Origin: Setoptus koraiensis
Taxonomy: Eukaryota > Arthropoda
Length of the DNA stretch: 64,000 bases
Reading direction: 5' to 3'
Assembly (NCBI GenBank): GCA_048013815.1
Contig: CM106586.1
Coordinates: forward strand, 186,001-250,000
A program made the position numbers and the translations under genes. The number at the start of each line of letters is the position of its first letter. Within the stretch, counting starts at the first letter, position 1. Under the pieces are notes generated by a model, which did not search any database, had not been told where the DNA came from, and was given only the letters and a program-made list of their open reading frames with translations. This document shows positions 34,933 through 47,246 of this stretch, piece after piece.

Positions 34933-37471
34933 GTCCGCCCATCAGTCATGGGTGCTGAACATGAGAGTGAATGGCATTGTTTGACCATGTTCGAATTACC
35001 ATTTCCAACTTGGTATCGATTTATTTCTATCGCTGTTTCCCTCTCTAACTAGTGGTAATCCAAGTAGTGAGTCATTTTTGATATTAACATTGACCGAAGC
35101 GGCCAACTAACAGCCGACACACAGAGAAAAAGATCACCTAAGAGAAGCGCAGTGCAGCAACAAGTGTGCACTGATTTGCCACATGAAGCCAAAAAGAAGC
35201 GCTCAACAATTGAACACTTGGGTGCTCATTATCTCAATACTACATCTATCTAATGATGATCATGATTCCTCTGCACACTATACGTACATACGCGTATCTC
35301 AATACACACATACATATGCATGGATATATACGCATCCGCATGTATCGGTATATAACGTTAATGTGTACACAGATATGTAAAAGTATGTGGTGACTGGAAA
35401 TTGGACGATGAATCTGGTGAGAGCGTGATTTCAATGCTGCTGCGTGTCCATACAAATACACATATAATGAGAAACAACCGCAGCAATAGAACAAGACGAA
35501 CAAGAGGGAAAAAAGACCCGAGGCTACTTATAGTGTTTAGCTTATTATTACCTGTGTGAGTGTGTATTTGTACGTGTTTGTGCACGAGTGTTGGTTTAAA
35601 TTTATTGGTTCTATAGCTTCTTTCTTGGTTGCTTGGTTTGTTCACTTTTCAACTAAAGATTGTTGCCTTTCACAATGCTCACGCTCATGCTCATGCTCAT
35701 GCTGATGATGACAATCAAAACAACAATAATACATTTGGTGGCATTAGTGGTAGCATTAACCAAAATCAAGCGTGTGACAAATGATGACGATCATTACTAT
35801 TAACAATAATATGATTATTACTACTAATGCTAATTGAACAAACTAAATATAAAATACCTGGAAAAAGAGTGATGAGATTTTCGTTGGACAGAAACAACTA
35901 ACTGGCGAATTACAAGCAGCTATAATCCTCTGTCGTTGTCGTTGCTGCTTCTTGGTCTTCTCATTATTGTTGCTTATCATTTAAATTCTAAAATCAGTGA
36001 CATATCAATCTTAAAACGTAAAACGATGTTTAACTAAAACTACTACCGACTGACCACTAACAAATGGTCAGCAGTAGTAGTGGTGGGAGTAGTGGTCACA
36101 TACAAGCATGACAAGCGCATAGCAAACAATCGGCTCATGGTGCTCAACAGTCACGTTTGATTCTACACACGCACACAATCACAACAACTAACAACAACTA
36201 ACAACAAAAATTAGTTAGTACAACAATTGTAAATATGAGATGCTGTTAAGATCCCATTATCTCTTCTCAAGTCCAATGGGGACCTGACAATGATTGTTGA
36301 GCTGAACTCTCATCCTTTTTCACAATTCGACTTCTTCATTCAATCTTTCATGTGCTACAAATCATTTAATCCAACGTATTTAGTCATGTTAGAATTAATC
36401 ATTAACAACAACCAGCAGCTTCAGTCAGAGAGCCAGCCACATCTTGTTTGTGTCCTGAGACAAATCACGGAAATCATCTTTGTTGTTATATCTCTTCTAT
36501 CGTCTATGCATGCTAGTGCTGGTCTGCAACACACACACACACACACACACCAACAATAGCGCCAACAACATTGCTGACCAATTGTCATATTAGTGACACA
36601 TTTGAATCAGATTATCCCTTGCTTCTTCTTTACCATTCTCAAAAGTTATTATTGCCTTTTATTTCTGCCTGTCACATTGATTGCTACGTCCGTTGCTGAA
36701 TGTTTGGTGTTCGTTTGTATGTGTTCAAGGCCCGTTATTATTTGGCCAACATTGACCAGAATGCTCAGCCAATTCCAGTCAGGCTCTGGTGCCGATGTCA
36801 CCACCATGAACATCATTAGACATTAGCATAATTAGTCTCACCTGACACAATGGCCGCAACCTAACAGCACTATACATTTTATACCAGGTAATAAAATGTG
36901 CGGTGCGTGCTGGTCATAATGACACCGAACACACACACAAACCTAATCAACATTTCATCACTTATATGTATATATATCCAAATCTGATTAATCGCACATT
37001 TTTTCTCTTTTCGACAGCAACCAATAAGCGATCAGTGTGATTTGTCAGTGTCGTTTGTGTTTCTTCCCAATCAAAAAGAACAAAACCGCTTGCTTTCTTG
37101 CGCGCGCGTACCAATTCTCTAAAATGCAAATTAATATCAATAAGGTACAACAAACTTATTTATAACATATATGTACATAGTAGAAAAGAAGCAGTAGAAA
37201 GAAAAGAAGCGGCACCTTGAAAGAACCTTTCTCCTTTAAATAGATGCGAAACATAGAGAGCGCGCATAAGTTAAGTTTAAACAAGAGGTGCAAGTATATA
37301 AGTTGTTGTTGTTTGGTTTTATAAGATATCCATAGACACAGTGTGTCCATGATATATTCTCATATGCACACCAGTTCACACACAGATTATTCGATGTTGC
37401 TTTTCCTCATGCCCATTACCTGTCTATCTACTGACAAGCAAAAACAAATTGGCTTCAAGTTTGCCAATTCT

Positions 37472-37512
<41 letters not shown>

Positions 37513-38006
37513 CTATATACACATGCCTATATTTATATCTGAGAGCGTATATAGTGACTGGACACACACGATGAATTGCATTAAGCTACTCCTGCTGTGC
37601 AAATTATTGGATGATTTAAAAACGATTATCTGTCCAGATTTCACTTGCTACTAACTTACGCGACTCTGGAGCAGCGTGTTTGTTTTTTATTGACCATTTC
37701 CACTTGCTGTCATATTTGCTTGAGATTAAAAACAATATATTCTGCGGCAATTGGTGATTGTGTTCAGTGTCTAGTGGCTAATATTTTATTCAGATATTAT
37801 TATTGAGATTAGAGAGACGGAGAGAAATACTCCTATTCCGATGATAGTGCTTTATGTTGACCACTAAACCAAACCATTAAACACAAGACCACCAACGTAT
37901 GAATATCCGTGCTTTTAATGGCAATACGGCAAATGGTGCTAACATAGGACATAGAAGAAGATTTGAAGTGTATTATTCAATCTAGTTTCTCTCTTTCTCT
38001 CTCTCT

Positions 38007-38072
<66 letters not shown>

Positions 38073-41000
38073 CGATAGCAATAATCAACCAAATAAAATT
38101 AGATAACTGATGAAAACGAAAGAGATGACCAAGAAAAAGCAGAACAATTCTTCCAAAAGTTACCTTTGTTGTTTCAGTTTTACGTTGAAGTGAAGCACTT
38201 TTTATTAACTCATTCCACCTGGTGTTTATTCGAAAGTCGACAACGTGCATTCCCAATAACCCAATGAGTGTCATAGAGTAATAGTTGACGAGGTAAATAC
38301 TTGACAAATAGAGAAAGAATGAGAGCGCATATGAACTCATAAAGTATGGAGAACTTTACTGTCGGTCATATATCCAAATATTGATTTTTTCACCTCATAT
38401 TTACAGCACAAACACACTTAGAACAAATAGAGAAAGAAGGCAGGGGCGAGAAAATTATGATTGTTGTTGGTGCAATTATAATGTATCTCGGATCTAAATT
38501 CATGCACAACAACTTGCAACGTTTACAAACACTTGTAATTCTTATTCTTATATATATATATTGATCTTATTTCCTCGACTGGCGTCTGAGGACATTTCAT
38601 GTGATCAGATAAAATCATGCAGACATAACTTGTAGAAATACTGTAGTATAGATTTGTACAACCTGTTGATTCGGAGAAGGAATTGTTGAAATTGTTTTGC
38701 TTGTTGTTTACATTCAGTCTTCAGCTGTGGTTGTTGTCATTGTCGTTTAAACTTTCGAACGTTGAATCTTTTATTCTTTCATTATTAAACCAAGCTGAAG
38801 CTTCGATAACTACAAACTAGAATACGAACTATGCACGACAAGATAAACAAGCCTCTTTCTCTCTCACTCATTAGAATAGAACTGTATATATCATTAGGAC
38901 AGTTAAATTATAACAAGTGCTTGGTCAAATATTGAGATGATTGTTTTTTATTTATCTCTATCTCTAGAGATTCCAAGTCACGAGCTGTTGTTAAGTGCAA
39001 GATAATAAGATCTTGTGGCAGTGGTGTTGACTTTATCCTCTTACCTTTTTCTATGGACAAGGTACACACACAATACGATCCTAGTTGGAGAATCTTCCTT
39101 ATGAGATGGAATAGAAAAAATGATAAAACGATTATTGAAAGTTATAACTGACAACTGTGAGTTGGTTGACTGTTGGCCATGATTAGTTAGTTCTGTAGAG
39201 TTAGTGGACATTGTTCGACATTCCGGTATATGCAAAATATCTGGAATGATTTTCATGGGTTGGTTATATATTGATGCTTCAACTATTCATCATGCGCTTA
39301 GTTGAAACTTATCATTTGTTTTCGCCAATGTCGCCTCTAATCTAATTCTGCCGATCTATGTGTTTATACGCATGCACTAATACAGTCAGTTATAAACAGC
39401 AACAGTATATATGACTGACCAGTGAAACGACAGACGGCTGTCGTTTTTACTTTTATCATTTATTGATATGTTGTGTAGACTTGATGTTAGTTAAAGTCGA
39501 AATCGAAGTGGAAGTCGGTGCCGAATTCAAAGAGGAAACAGAAAAAGAACTAATGGAGGATGAGATACCATAAAAAAGTTGATTAGTTTATGTTCGAATT
39601 GATGTTTGATTAGTTGATAAGATGGCGTGATATGACGAATGGGCAGGTAGATGGAAAGAGAAAGAGCGTGATTTTAGTTGATTTATTATCCCACATGTTG
39701 TAGTTGCGGTGACCAACTTACCATGTACTTGTTGCTTCTTATTTCTTGTTCTGTAACTGTGTTCTTTTTCTCTGTGTGTCCACCTCGAACATCTATCTAT
39801 TAATAAGATATAAACTAAAATAACACACACTCAGTTGTTGTACGTGATAGTTATAATGAGATGATGATAAGTAAATAAATACACAATTTTGAAGTTGGTC
39901 AAGATCATTTACTTATTATCATTCATTTGAATCTATCAGCGTCATTACTTTGCTTTTATTTTGTATGTATATTGTAATATCATCATCATTTATTGAATGT
40001 TTCGAACGACGGGATGAGATAAGGAATGACACTCTCAATTAATGCCTATATGACAGCATCATTACAGCTAATGACCATCAATATACTCAATATTCGATAT
40101 TCTCTGACCTATCGCAGCCTCTCAACTGGTGCATGTAAATAATAATAATAAAACGACCACCATCATCAATATACACAACACTACATTTTATTCTTACGAG
40201 TTCTCAACATCTACTTGTAACAGCTCATTCAATTATTCAAATTATAGTCGGCTATACCTTGCCTACCCGTCTGTTGATTCGACTGTCATATCATATCGTG
40301 TAGATGAAAAGTAGACCTATAATCTAAACTACTACCGGTACCATCATCAATCTATCAAACTATAATATTAACCAGTGTCCATTTCTTAATCGTTTTCACT
40401 ATCCATTCCTTCCGTCCCACATGATTGTTTGATTATATCCATGCAAATGAATATAATTATTGTTGTGATTTATATTGTAGAGACTAAAAGAAAAACTAAG
40501 CACCCTAGCCATAAGTGTCATGAATCAATGGCCGAATATAAGATTGCGCGTCATTGAAGGATGGAACGAGGAGGGCATGCATGCCATTAACTCATTGCAT
40601 TACGAGGGTAGAGCTGTCGATATCACCACTAGCGATAAGGATAGATCAAAATATGGAATGTTGGCGAGATTGGCGGTAGAAGCAGGATTTGATTGGGTGC
40701 ACTACGAATCCAGGTCCCATATACATTGCTCAGTAAAATCAGGTAAGTCAATCATTCATTTATTGTTCAAGTATATCCCATTTCACACTACCTATCTATC
40801 TATTGTTGCTCCATGCATTTATCATATTGTTATAATTGCTTCTATAGGCCACAATATAACTATACCCACTGTGCGCCTTATGTTTACCGCACCACATATC
40901 GACACATACTTACAAACATTTGTAGGATGTGACAAATGGTGACAAATAAGTTGACGAAAAAATTATGCTGAATTTAATTTTCAAACATGAAAATTTGTCG

Positions 41001-41591
41001 TTACACTTAATTGAACAGTGTACGCTATTTGTGTTTGGAATTAATTTCAACAATGATCTTTTTCAATTATAGAAAAACACCTTCTTCTAGTGCCTCTTGG
41101 CACATCCGTTGTTATGTTTTCAATGTTTTTTATAACATCAGACATTTTGCTTTATTGATCCCGCCTCTTGGAATTGAATTGAGTATATTGTGGTAAGAAT
41201 TAGAATGTACAATCCAAAACTACAACGGACTATCAGCATTCACTATGCTGTTGATAAATCTTGTTCCAATATGTTGATGATAAATCTTCGGTATTCTTCT
41301 TTTACAGTTCGTTAATTCTATACATACTTCATAACATTGTAGGTGTTTGTCGTATCTTTTATTAGAATCGATTCTATTGACAGCTATATAAACATACTAT
41401 ACACGAATTCCTATAGGTAGTGAGAATACCTATCAATGATATGCATAAGTCTCTCTTATTGAATTTGCATTAATCAGTTGAAGATCCGTTATGATGTCCC
41501 GCTTATGCAGTATCATCGCCGTAGTATCACAAACGCTTGAACAAACACAATAGTACTTGTAGTATTAATCCCCTCGTCCATTGTTATCAAT

Positions 41592-41636
<45 letters not shown>

Positions 41637-43214
41637 GCTGATAGTGAATTTCAACGAGATCCATTTGTCACATTTTCGAGTAGTTTTCAATTGAATTTGT
41701 TCTAAAGTAATTGGATAAACACAAAATAAGTAAACTACTGGAACAACCTATAAATCTATGTGTCTTTATAGGACAATTGAGATCTGTCAATCTTCTTATT
41801 TCGATTGTTTGGTAGATACTGAGTTTCCACATTGAGGGAATCCAATTCTTTCTACCTGTCTACAATGTTCACGATAGATCGCCTGTTAGTGAATGACTTT
41901 TTTTTATTCAATTTTAGAAATTTGTGATTTTTCGATATCATTGAACGACCCTGGTTTCATATAGAGTGGTCAATTCTCAATGTAACGTCCAATTACCTAC
42001 TCTAATCTAACTAGCATCTAGACCAACTAACATCTAGACTAACTAACATCACTATAACCATTAACCGATAATTGCTCATATTTTAAAATTTCCTTTCACT
42101 TTGTCAATATTTAGAAAAATCCGATTCAATACGTAACAATGGTTGCTTTGATGGTGCGAGCATTGTTTACACACCAATAGGACCAACATTCATTTCACAA
42201 CTAAGCATTGATGATAAAGTATTGACCGTGAATCCGGACGATGGTAAAGCAAGATTCAGTCCTGTGATGATGTGGCTAGATGTGAATGAGTCTGGCAAGG
42301 ATCTATTTGTTGAACTAACGACCGAATCAAATCTCACTATTAGGTTAACTTCTTCTCATTTAATCTATGTGTCAGATGATTATTATGAGTTAATCACCAC
42401 TGAAGCGTCAACAAATAGCAATACTCAAACAAATCATAATAGAAATAGTGTTTTCACGAACAGTTCTAATAACAATAGCACAGACGAAGACAAATCTACG
42501 CCCAACAATAAGCCAATTATCAATGGTAATGTCAACTCTAAAACAACATCACTATTAGATCAATATACCTACACTACCTATGCCAGAAATGCTATTATTG
42601 GTCAATATTTATTGACCACTACTCTAAAACCCACCGCCAAGTCAAAAGAAGCTAAGCTGCCGACCATGACACAATCAGATAAGGACAGCTATAACTTGGG
42701 TGAATCTGACCAGTTGAACAAAGATTCAATGGTATACTCTTTGATAGAAGATTCGGTCGGTCAACAACCAACCTTTGAATCAGATGATGTCCAGTTACGT
42801 CTCGACAAGATAGCTAGTATCAATTACAATGTTCGACTAGGAATATATGCACCATTGACTCAAGATGGAAATTTAGTTGTAAACTCATTAGTAGCATCAT
42901 GTTACGCTGTCATAAGTGACCAAGATTTAGCTCATCTATCATTCTTGCCAGTAAGATGGTATTATTCTTTGAAAAGCTACATTTTCGATCACATTGTGTC
43001 CGGTGGGTATATGAAAGGTCGTCTCAGCTTTGATCACGATAGAACTCCAGAAATCCATCCACTCCACAATGGCATTCATAGAAATATGGACACACATAAG
43101 GGTCTATCTAATGATAAAGCTCAAGCCCGGGAAAAACAAGTAGGAGTTCATTGGTATCCATCCATACTATATAGATTAGCAAGGATCTTATTACCTACGA
43201 GTTATTTATATTGA
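34018..43214 (+). CDS. hh: Hedgehog morphogen precursor (3 exons)
   Basis: Exons 34018-34320, 40481-40742 and 42115-43214 have GT/AG borders and compatible phases, giving 554 residues. A signal peptide (1-28) ends before C29-G-P-G-R, the Cys that becomes palmitoylated. The signalling domain contains [40 protein letters not shown] and SHIHCSVKS, with the zinc-binding His and Asp. Exon 3 holds the self-splicing Hint module: cleavage site G198-C199-F200, the catalytic T-x-x-H in LTSSHLIYV, and the closing ASCYAVI segment. The product is cut at Gly198, gains cholesterol and acts as a secreted morphogen through Patched and Smoothened. The introns lie where the vertebrate Shh introns do. The Hint region carries an Asn/Ser/Thr-rich insertion after [10 protein letters not shown]. 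An upstream in-frame segment lacks ATG, so 34018 is the start. AATAAA follows at 43289. Confidence 0.97.
34456..34597. repeat. Compound (GT)n / (GA)n microsatellite
   Basis: A GT tract to about 34505 followed by an almost pure GA tract at 34541-34597. Open frames over it on both strands are Cys/Val, Arg/Glu, Leu/Ser or Thr/His repeats and are artefacts. Confidence 0.95.
37989..38070. repeat. (CT)n-(GT)n microsatellite
   Basis: A CT run passing directly into about 30 GT units inside hedgehog intron 1. Confidence 0.95.
40743..42114 (+). other. Hedgehog intron 2 (1.4 kb)
   Basis: Donor CAG|GTAAGT, acceptor ATTTAG|AAAAAT. It holds a CT microsatellite at about 41592-41634 and no gene. Confidence 0.8.
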
Positions 43215-43288
43215 TTCTATAGTCAAGAATCTATCCGATAAATTCTTGAAGAATAATCTGAAGTGGTAGTTATAATTCCTCTATGTTT

Positions 43289-43294
43289 AATAAA
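43289..43294 (+). terminator. Poly(A) signal of hedgehog
   Basis: AATAAA 75 bp after the stop and 47 bp before the stop of the converging DNAJC7-like gene. Confidence 0.65.
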
Positions 43295-43340
43295 TGTACA
43301 CCAAATTTCTTTTACATAAACACTTTTTGACTCACAATCA

Positions 43341-44552
43341 TTATCCCCATCCCCTTTGATGAGCATTTGGTTTGCCACCTTTCATGTGTCGGAAGAAATC
43401 ACGAGAATTTCCATAATTATTGGTCTGATAGTCCGGTTTGAAGTGTTTCGTACAATTATGCGTAGAGGTTCTAGCCAAAAGGTCGTTTAGATCGTAAGAC
43501 GTGGGTGCATGTAATGATTCAGCGTGCAGGGTTTGGTCATATTTAAATTTTTCTTTAGCATCAGAGAGGACTTTATATGCCTCCGAAGCTTCTTTGAACA
43601 GTTTTTCTTCAATTCTACGACTCACTACATCAGCGTCTGAGTGCCTATCTGGATGATGCTTTAGTGCTCGGAGTCTATAAGCACGTTTGAGGTCGCCCTG
43701 GGTGAATTCGCGAGGGAGGCCAAGAATTTGATAATAATCCCTCTTTTTAACTCCTTCACATTTATTTCTCCAATGGTGTAGCGCTAATGTATATTCTCTA
43801 TTATTTTTGTCTAATTCACACATGTATTCGTAAGCAATAGTTGCCTCTTCGAATTTCCCAATGAGCCCATAAAGTTCCGCTCTCTTGAGGTAGGCCTTAA
43901 TATAATTGCTATCTAATTTGACGGCCTCGATGCACTCACTGATGGCAACATTGTTCGAGTTTAATTTCGAAAGAGCCATGGCTTTATTGAAATGCAGGAT
44001 AGCCATCATTTGAGTATCATTAATTTCTTTAGCCTCTCTGAGTGCCCTTGAGTACAATTTGAGAGCTTCCTCATAACGATGACTCCTAAAATTGACATTT
44101 CCTTGTTCTTTCAGTGACATCACCATATCACCTCTGGATGGCGGTGAGGATGGTGGTGGTGGTGGTGGTGGCGAGGATGGCGCTGGTGAGGATAATATTG
44201 GTGAGGATAATATTGGTGAGGATGCTAGTGCTGGTGAGGATGCTAGTGCTGGTGAGGATGCTAGTGCTGGTGAGGATGCTAGTGCTGGTGAAGATGATGG
44301 AGGTGAGGATCGTGGAGGTGAGGATCGTGGAGGTGACGAGGATGGTGGCGGTGAGGATAACATTGGTGAGGAGGACAGTGTCTGTTGTGGCGAGGATGGT
44401 GCTGACGACAGCGGTGTTGATGGCGCTGAATCGCGTAATTCAATTAGAATGGGCTCCTTGTCCACGTCCACGGTAACATTTAAGAATTCAACCTCATCGG
44501 TATCCGTATAATCCTCATCATCAATTAATATAGTTTCAGAAATGAAGCTCAT
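43341..44552 (-). CDS. DNAJC7-like TPR/J-domain co-chaperone with Ser-Pro repeat N-terminus
   Basis: 403 residues from the ATG at 44552; an upstream in-frame Met at 44615 gives a hydrophobic leader that looks untranslated. Residues 1-45 are acidic. About 46-142 is a Ser/Pro repeat with four SSPALA units, related SSP variants and a run of prolines. Residues 146-255 contain tetratricopeptide helices (KEQGNVNFRSHRYEEALKLY, AVKLDSNYIKAYLKRAELYG). Then KKRDYYQILGL opens a J domain with H300-P-D, the Hsp70-stimulating motif. Order and sequence match the last TPRs and J domain of DNAJC7/TPR2, an Hsp70/Hsp90 cofactor of the cytosol. DNAJC7 usually has nine TPRs and about 490 residues; the first two thirds of the TPR array are missing here and the Ser-Pro tract stands in their place. 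A separate complete DNAJC7 may exist elsewhere. Confidence 0.85.
   Translation of the reverse strand: MSFISETILIDDEDYTDTDEVEFLNVTVDVDKEPILIELRDSAPSTPLSSAPSSPQQTLSSSPMLSSPPPSSSPPRSSPPRSSPPSSSPALASSPALASSPALASSPALASSPILSSPILSSPAPSSPPPPPPPSSPPSRGDMVMSLKEQGNVNFRSHRYEEALKLYSRALREAKEINDTQMMAILHFNKAMALSKLNSNNVAISECIEAVKLDSNYIKAYLKRAELYGLIGKFEEATIAYEYMCELDKNNREYTLALHHWRNKCEGVKKRDYYQILGLPREFTQGDLKRAYRLRALKHHPDRHSDADVVSRRIEEKLFKEASEAYKVLSDAKEKFKYDQTLHAESLHAPTSYDLNDLLARTSTHNCTKHFKPDYQTNNYGNSRDFFRHMKGGKPNAHQRGWG
44150..44410 (-). repeat. In-frame Ser-Pro coding minisatellite
   Basis: Units based on gatgctagtgctggtgag (plus strand) repeat four times around 44219-44290. Shorter variants flank them. They encode the SSPALA and SSP units of the DNAJC7-like protein. 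Confidence 0.88.
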
Positions 44553-44879
44553 TTTAACAATTAGTTGATTATTAATGATAATAATACATACATACATAGA
44601 TATAAAATAATTCAAGTCGATGCACGAAGTGACGAACTCACCTAATGGAAAAAAATTTCATTCGATGCAGTCAAAACAGCTGCGAATGAAACAACTTGCG
44701 CGCAATTCAAATGCACGATAGAAATACATGGTGTCACATTAACTTTGCAATGGATGCTATACAACATGTGCAACAGAACACATGTGGGCTGGATTGCACG
44801 AAAAGGCATGCAGAGGCAGGTCCGATTAGCAAGACTAGTCAAGTTCGATATATCATAATACACAAATAATTGAAAGAAA
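44553..44879. promoter_or_regulatory. Putative bidirectional promoter, DNAJC7-like / MRPL1
   Basis: 327 bp separate the two divergent starts, with a GC-richer centre. No discrete box can be assigned by eye. Confidence 0.45.
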
Positions 44880-45932
44880 ATGTTTTCTTCTATAAGCTTA
44901 TTGAGGCGCCCCAACGGACTAAATGGATTCATTCAAACAAGAGGAGCAGCCAGGAAGGGCAAGCGTATTAAGGCGGCGATGGAGGCGAGAAAGAAGGCCA
45001 ATGCAAGAAAGGAAGAAGAAAAATTGAATCCGAAGAAAAAGAAGACTCAGCATAACACCGTTAAGGTGGACAAGGGTCAGCTGAGGTTCCTCGATGAATA
45101 TTCGAGAGACTCATTGCCTATGCCACCCCAAGATGATGTCTACTTCATGAGTTCATTCAGGAAACCTAGATTTTCGTTCGAAGAATGTATAGAATTCCAT
45201 CGTCAAGCAGTGCATCCCACAGTTCTAAATCTACCAAATAGTATTGTTGAGGCCAGAATAGAACTCAATTTGAAGCTCAAACAAAAAAAGAAGAAATATA
45301 TAGAAAGGTTTGCTTCTACTTTATGCTATCCTAATTTATTCAACAGCACCTTGAGACCGCGAAAAATTATTGCCTTGTCAAAAGATGATACCGACCAAGT
45401 GGAGGCTAAGAAAGCAGGAGCATTTATTTCTGGCGGAATGGATGTTATCAATCTTCTCAAAACCTCTCAAATTACCTATCGTGATTTTGATTACCTCGTG
45501 TGCCACAACAACATATTACTAGATTTAGCCAATACGAAAGGCATGAGAGCATCTAGTTTTTTCCCGAATAATCAGAGAGGCAATTTCGGAGATGATATTG
45601 TTGCGTTGGTCAAATTCTTCAAGAATGGATTAGATTATGAATTAATCAAAGAGGAAAAAGACAAATCCATTGGCTGTGTTGATTGCGCATTTGGTCGGTT
45701 GGATATGCCGATCGAACACTTAAGAGAGAATATAATAGAATTTATGAAGTCGGTGAATCGATTTAAACCAGTGAATATGGCGGACGATCTGCAGTTCTTT
45801 AATAGAGTCCTAATTAAAACACCCAGCACAAATGAACTGTTTGTGATGAAATTTTGGAACCTCATGGAGGATTATGTCGATCCAGATGAACAAGAAAAAG
45901 AAGAGGAAATTGAAGAGAGTGAAGTCTGTTAA
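44880..45932 (+). CDS. mRpL1: Mitochondrial large ribosomal subunit protein uL1m
   Basis: 350 residues, single exon. The N-terminus (MFSSISLLRRPNGLNGFIQTR) is a typical mitochondrial targeting peptide with Arg, Ser and no acidic residues. It is followed by a lysine-rich basic stretch (AARKGKRIKAAMEARKKANA). The rest follows the L1 two-domain fold seen in animal MRPL1: QLRFLDEYSRDS, DVYFMSSFRKPRFSFEECIE, the KIIALSKDD-AKKAGAFISGG segment, FDYLVCHNNILLDLA, and IEHLRENIIEFMKSVNRFKP near the end. uL1m forms the L1 stalk at the E-site of the mitoribosome. Length fits the family (about 325). The acidic tail EEEIEESEV is extra. Confidence 0.88.
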   Translation: MFSSISLLRRPNGLNGFIQTRGAARKGKRIKAAMEARKKANARKEEEKLNPKKKKTQHNTVKVDKGQLRFLDEYSRDSLPMPPQDDVYFMSSFRKPRFSFEECIEFHRQAVHPTVLNLPNSIVEARIELNLKLKQKKKKYIERFASTLCYPNLFNSTLRPRKIIALSKDDTDQVEAKKAGAFISGGMDVINLLKTSQITYRDFDYLVCHNNILLDLANTKGMRASSFFPNNQRGNFGDDIVALVKFFKNGLDYELIKEEKDKSIGCVDCAFGRLDMPIEHLRENIIEFMKSVNRFKPVNMADDLQFFNRVLIKTPSTNELFVMKFWNLMEDYVDPDEQEKEEEIEESEVC

Positions 45933-47246
45933 TAGTGTAATGAAATTTTTGTAGAATACTCTGAATATTGAGATCCTTCAACATAATGAGCATTGTTGCA
46001 GAGATTTGTTCGATGAACTTAACAAAGAATCGCACTTAGTATTTAAACTATCTCTCGCACAAAGCTTCCAGTATCAAGATTAGTTTCATATATGTTGAAG
46101 CTAGAAAAAAGATTCTATCTAAGCTGATTGTTGAAGTAAGATTTTAGCAGTATTAATTGTGCCTCTATGAACTTGGCACCCCTGCCAAGTTTCTCTTCCT
46201 CAATGCAAATGATTTGAATGTCGCATAGCTCAATTGTACGATGCCCGTGTGTTTGTTCGACACCCTTACAAGTCTAGCTATTCAAAAGAATTCAACGAGT
46301 CCCTTATATTGCAAGCAAAGAGATCACATAAATATAATCATAAATCATTGTAGTATTGTATCACTTTGGAGGATCTCAATTGATGAGACCATAGTTTTTT
46401 TGGATGACCAATTCTAAAAATAAATGTATCGATAACCGAATAATGTTGAAGGATATTGCGCAGGATGTAAAAGAATTAAGGTTCACTGATCATTAATCTA
46501 ATTCAAAATTAATAGTATTTTATACGGTGTGGAATTTAGGACTACAGTTGCAATTGTACTAACGATTGTTAGAATGCCGAACCTTTGAATACTCGCAATG
46601 ATCGGAACATTTATGCACGAATAATATTACAATATATGGTAGTCGTTCTTCTCAAGTCTTTCTGTTGATTTAAAAGGTTAGTACGAGTGAAAAGAATCCT
46701 AACGCCATTTGAATAATCAGCTATGAAAGAATAGATTAAAGTCAAATTCAAATGAAAAACTATGTGTGCGGCTGCCTCTGCAAACTCAACTAATTCCTGT
46801 GACATGGATTTGACATAACATCTTGAGTTGTGTGAAGTTATGACAGAGAATCTCGTCTTTCTTCACATCACAATAGTAACAATGCCGAGACTGATTCTGT
46901 TTTTGAACCAATGAATAACTTATTCTCACATAGAGACAGACATTCAATTGAGTAAACTAAAGAGAATACGAGATGATAGGAATAAAGGGATGCATTGATA
47001 ATAAGATTCCATAACATTAATGAATGAATCACCTCAGAGTCTCCGTCCATTGTTTAAACTCGTATACAACAATCAATGGCTGACGAAAATAAGTTAATTT
47101 TCGAGAATAGTATAGATAGCATGATTAATAATAACAATATTAAAGCAGTATATAGTTGAAACCCACCAGCAAAAACAACACTTACGTATCGGTAACAGAA
47201 TATTCAAACTTTAAGCTATTTTGTCTCAATAAACACATATACCATC
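45933..47246. other. Intergenic region
   Basis: AT-rich, no supportable gene. An AATAAA at 46419-46424 is the first clear poly(A) signal after MRPL1 but is nearly 500 bp from its stop. The final 100 bp should contain the F-box gene promoter. Confidence 0.5.

Larger units (their letters stand above)
34321..40480 (+). other. Hedgehog intron 1 (6.2 kb)
   Basis: Bounded by CAG|GTAAGC and TTGTAG|AGACTA. Contains no supportable gene. It is loaded with microsatellites: GT at about 34456-34505, GA at 34541-34597, GT at about 34889-34926, CA at about 36527-36551, CT at 37475-37509, and CT then GT at 37989-38070. Its size contrasts with the short introns elsewhere in the window, so it is a reasonable place for hedgehog enhancers, though none can be delimited. 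Confidence 0.8.

Noticed and set aside
44092-44511. Plus-strand Gly/Glu/Asp-rich frame of 139 codons
   Set aside because: It is the antisense of the Ser-Pro repeat in the DNAJC7-like gene, whose strand has the J domain and TPRs.
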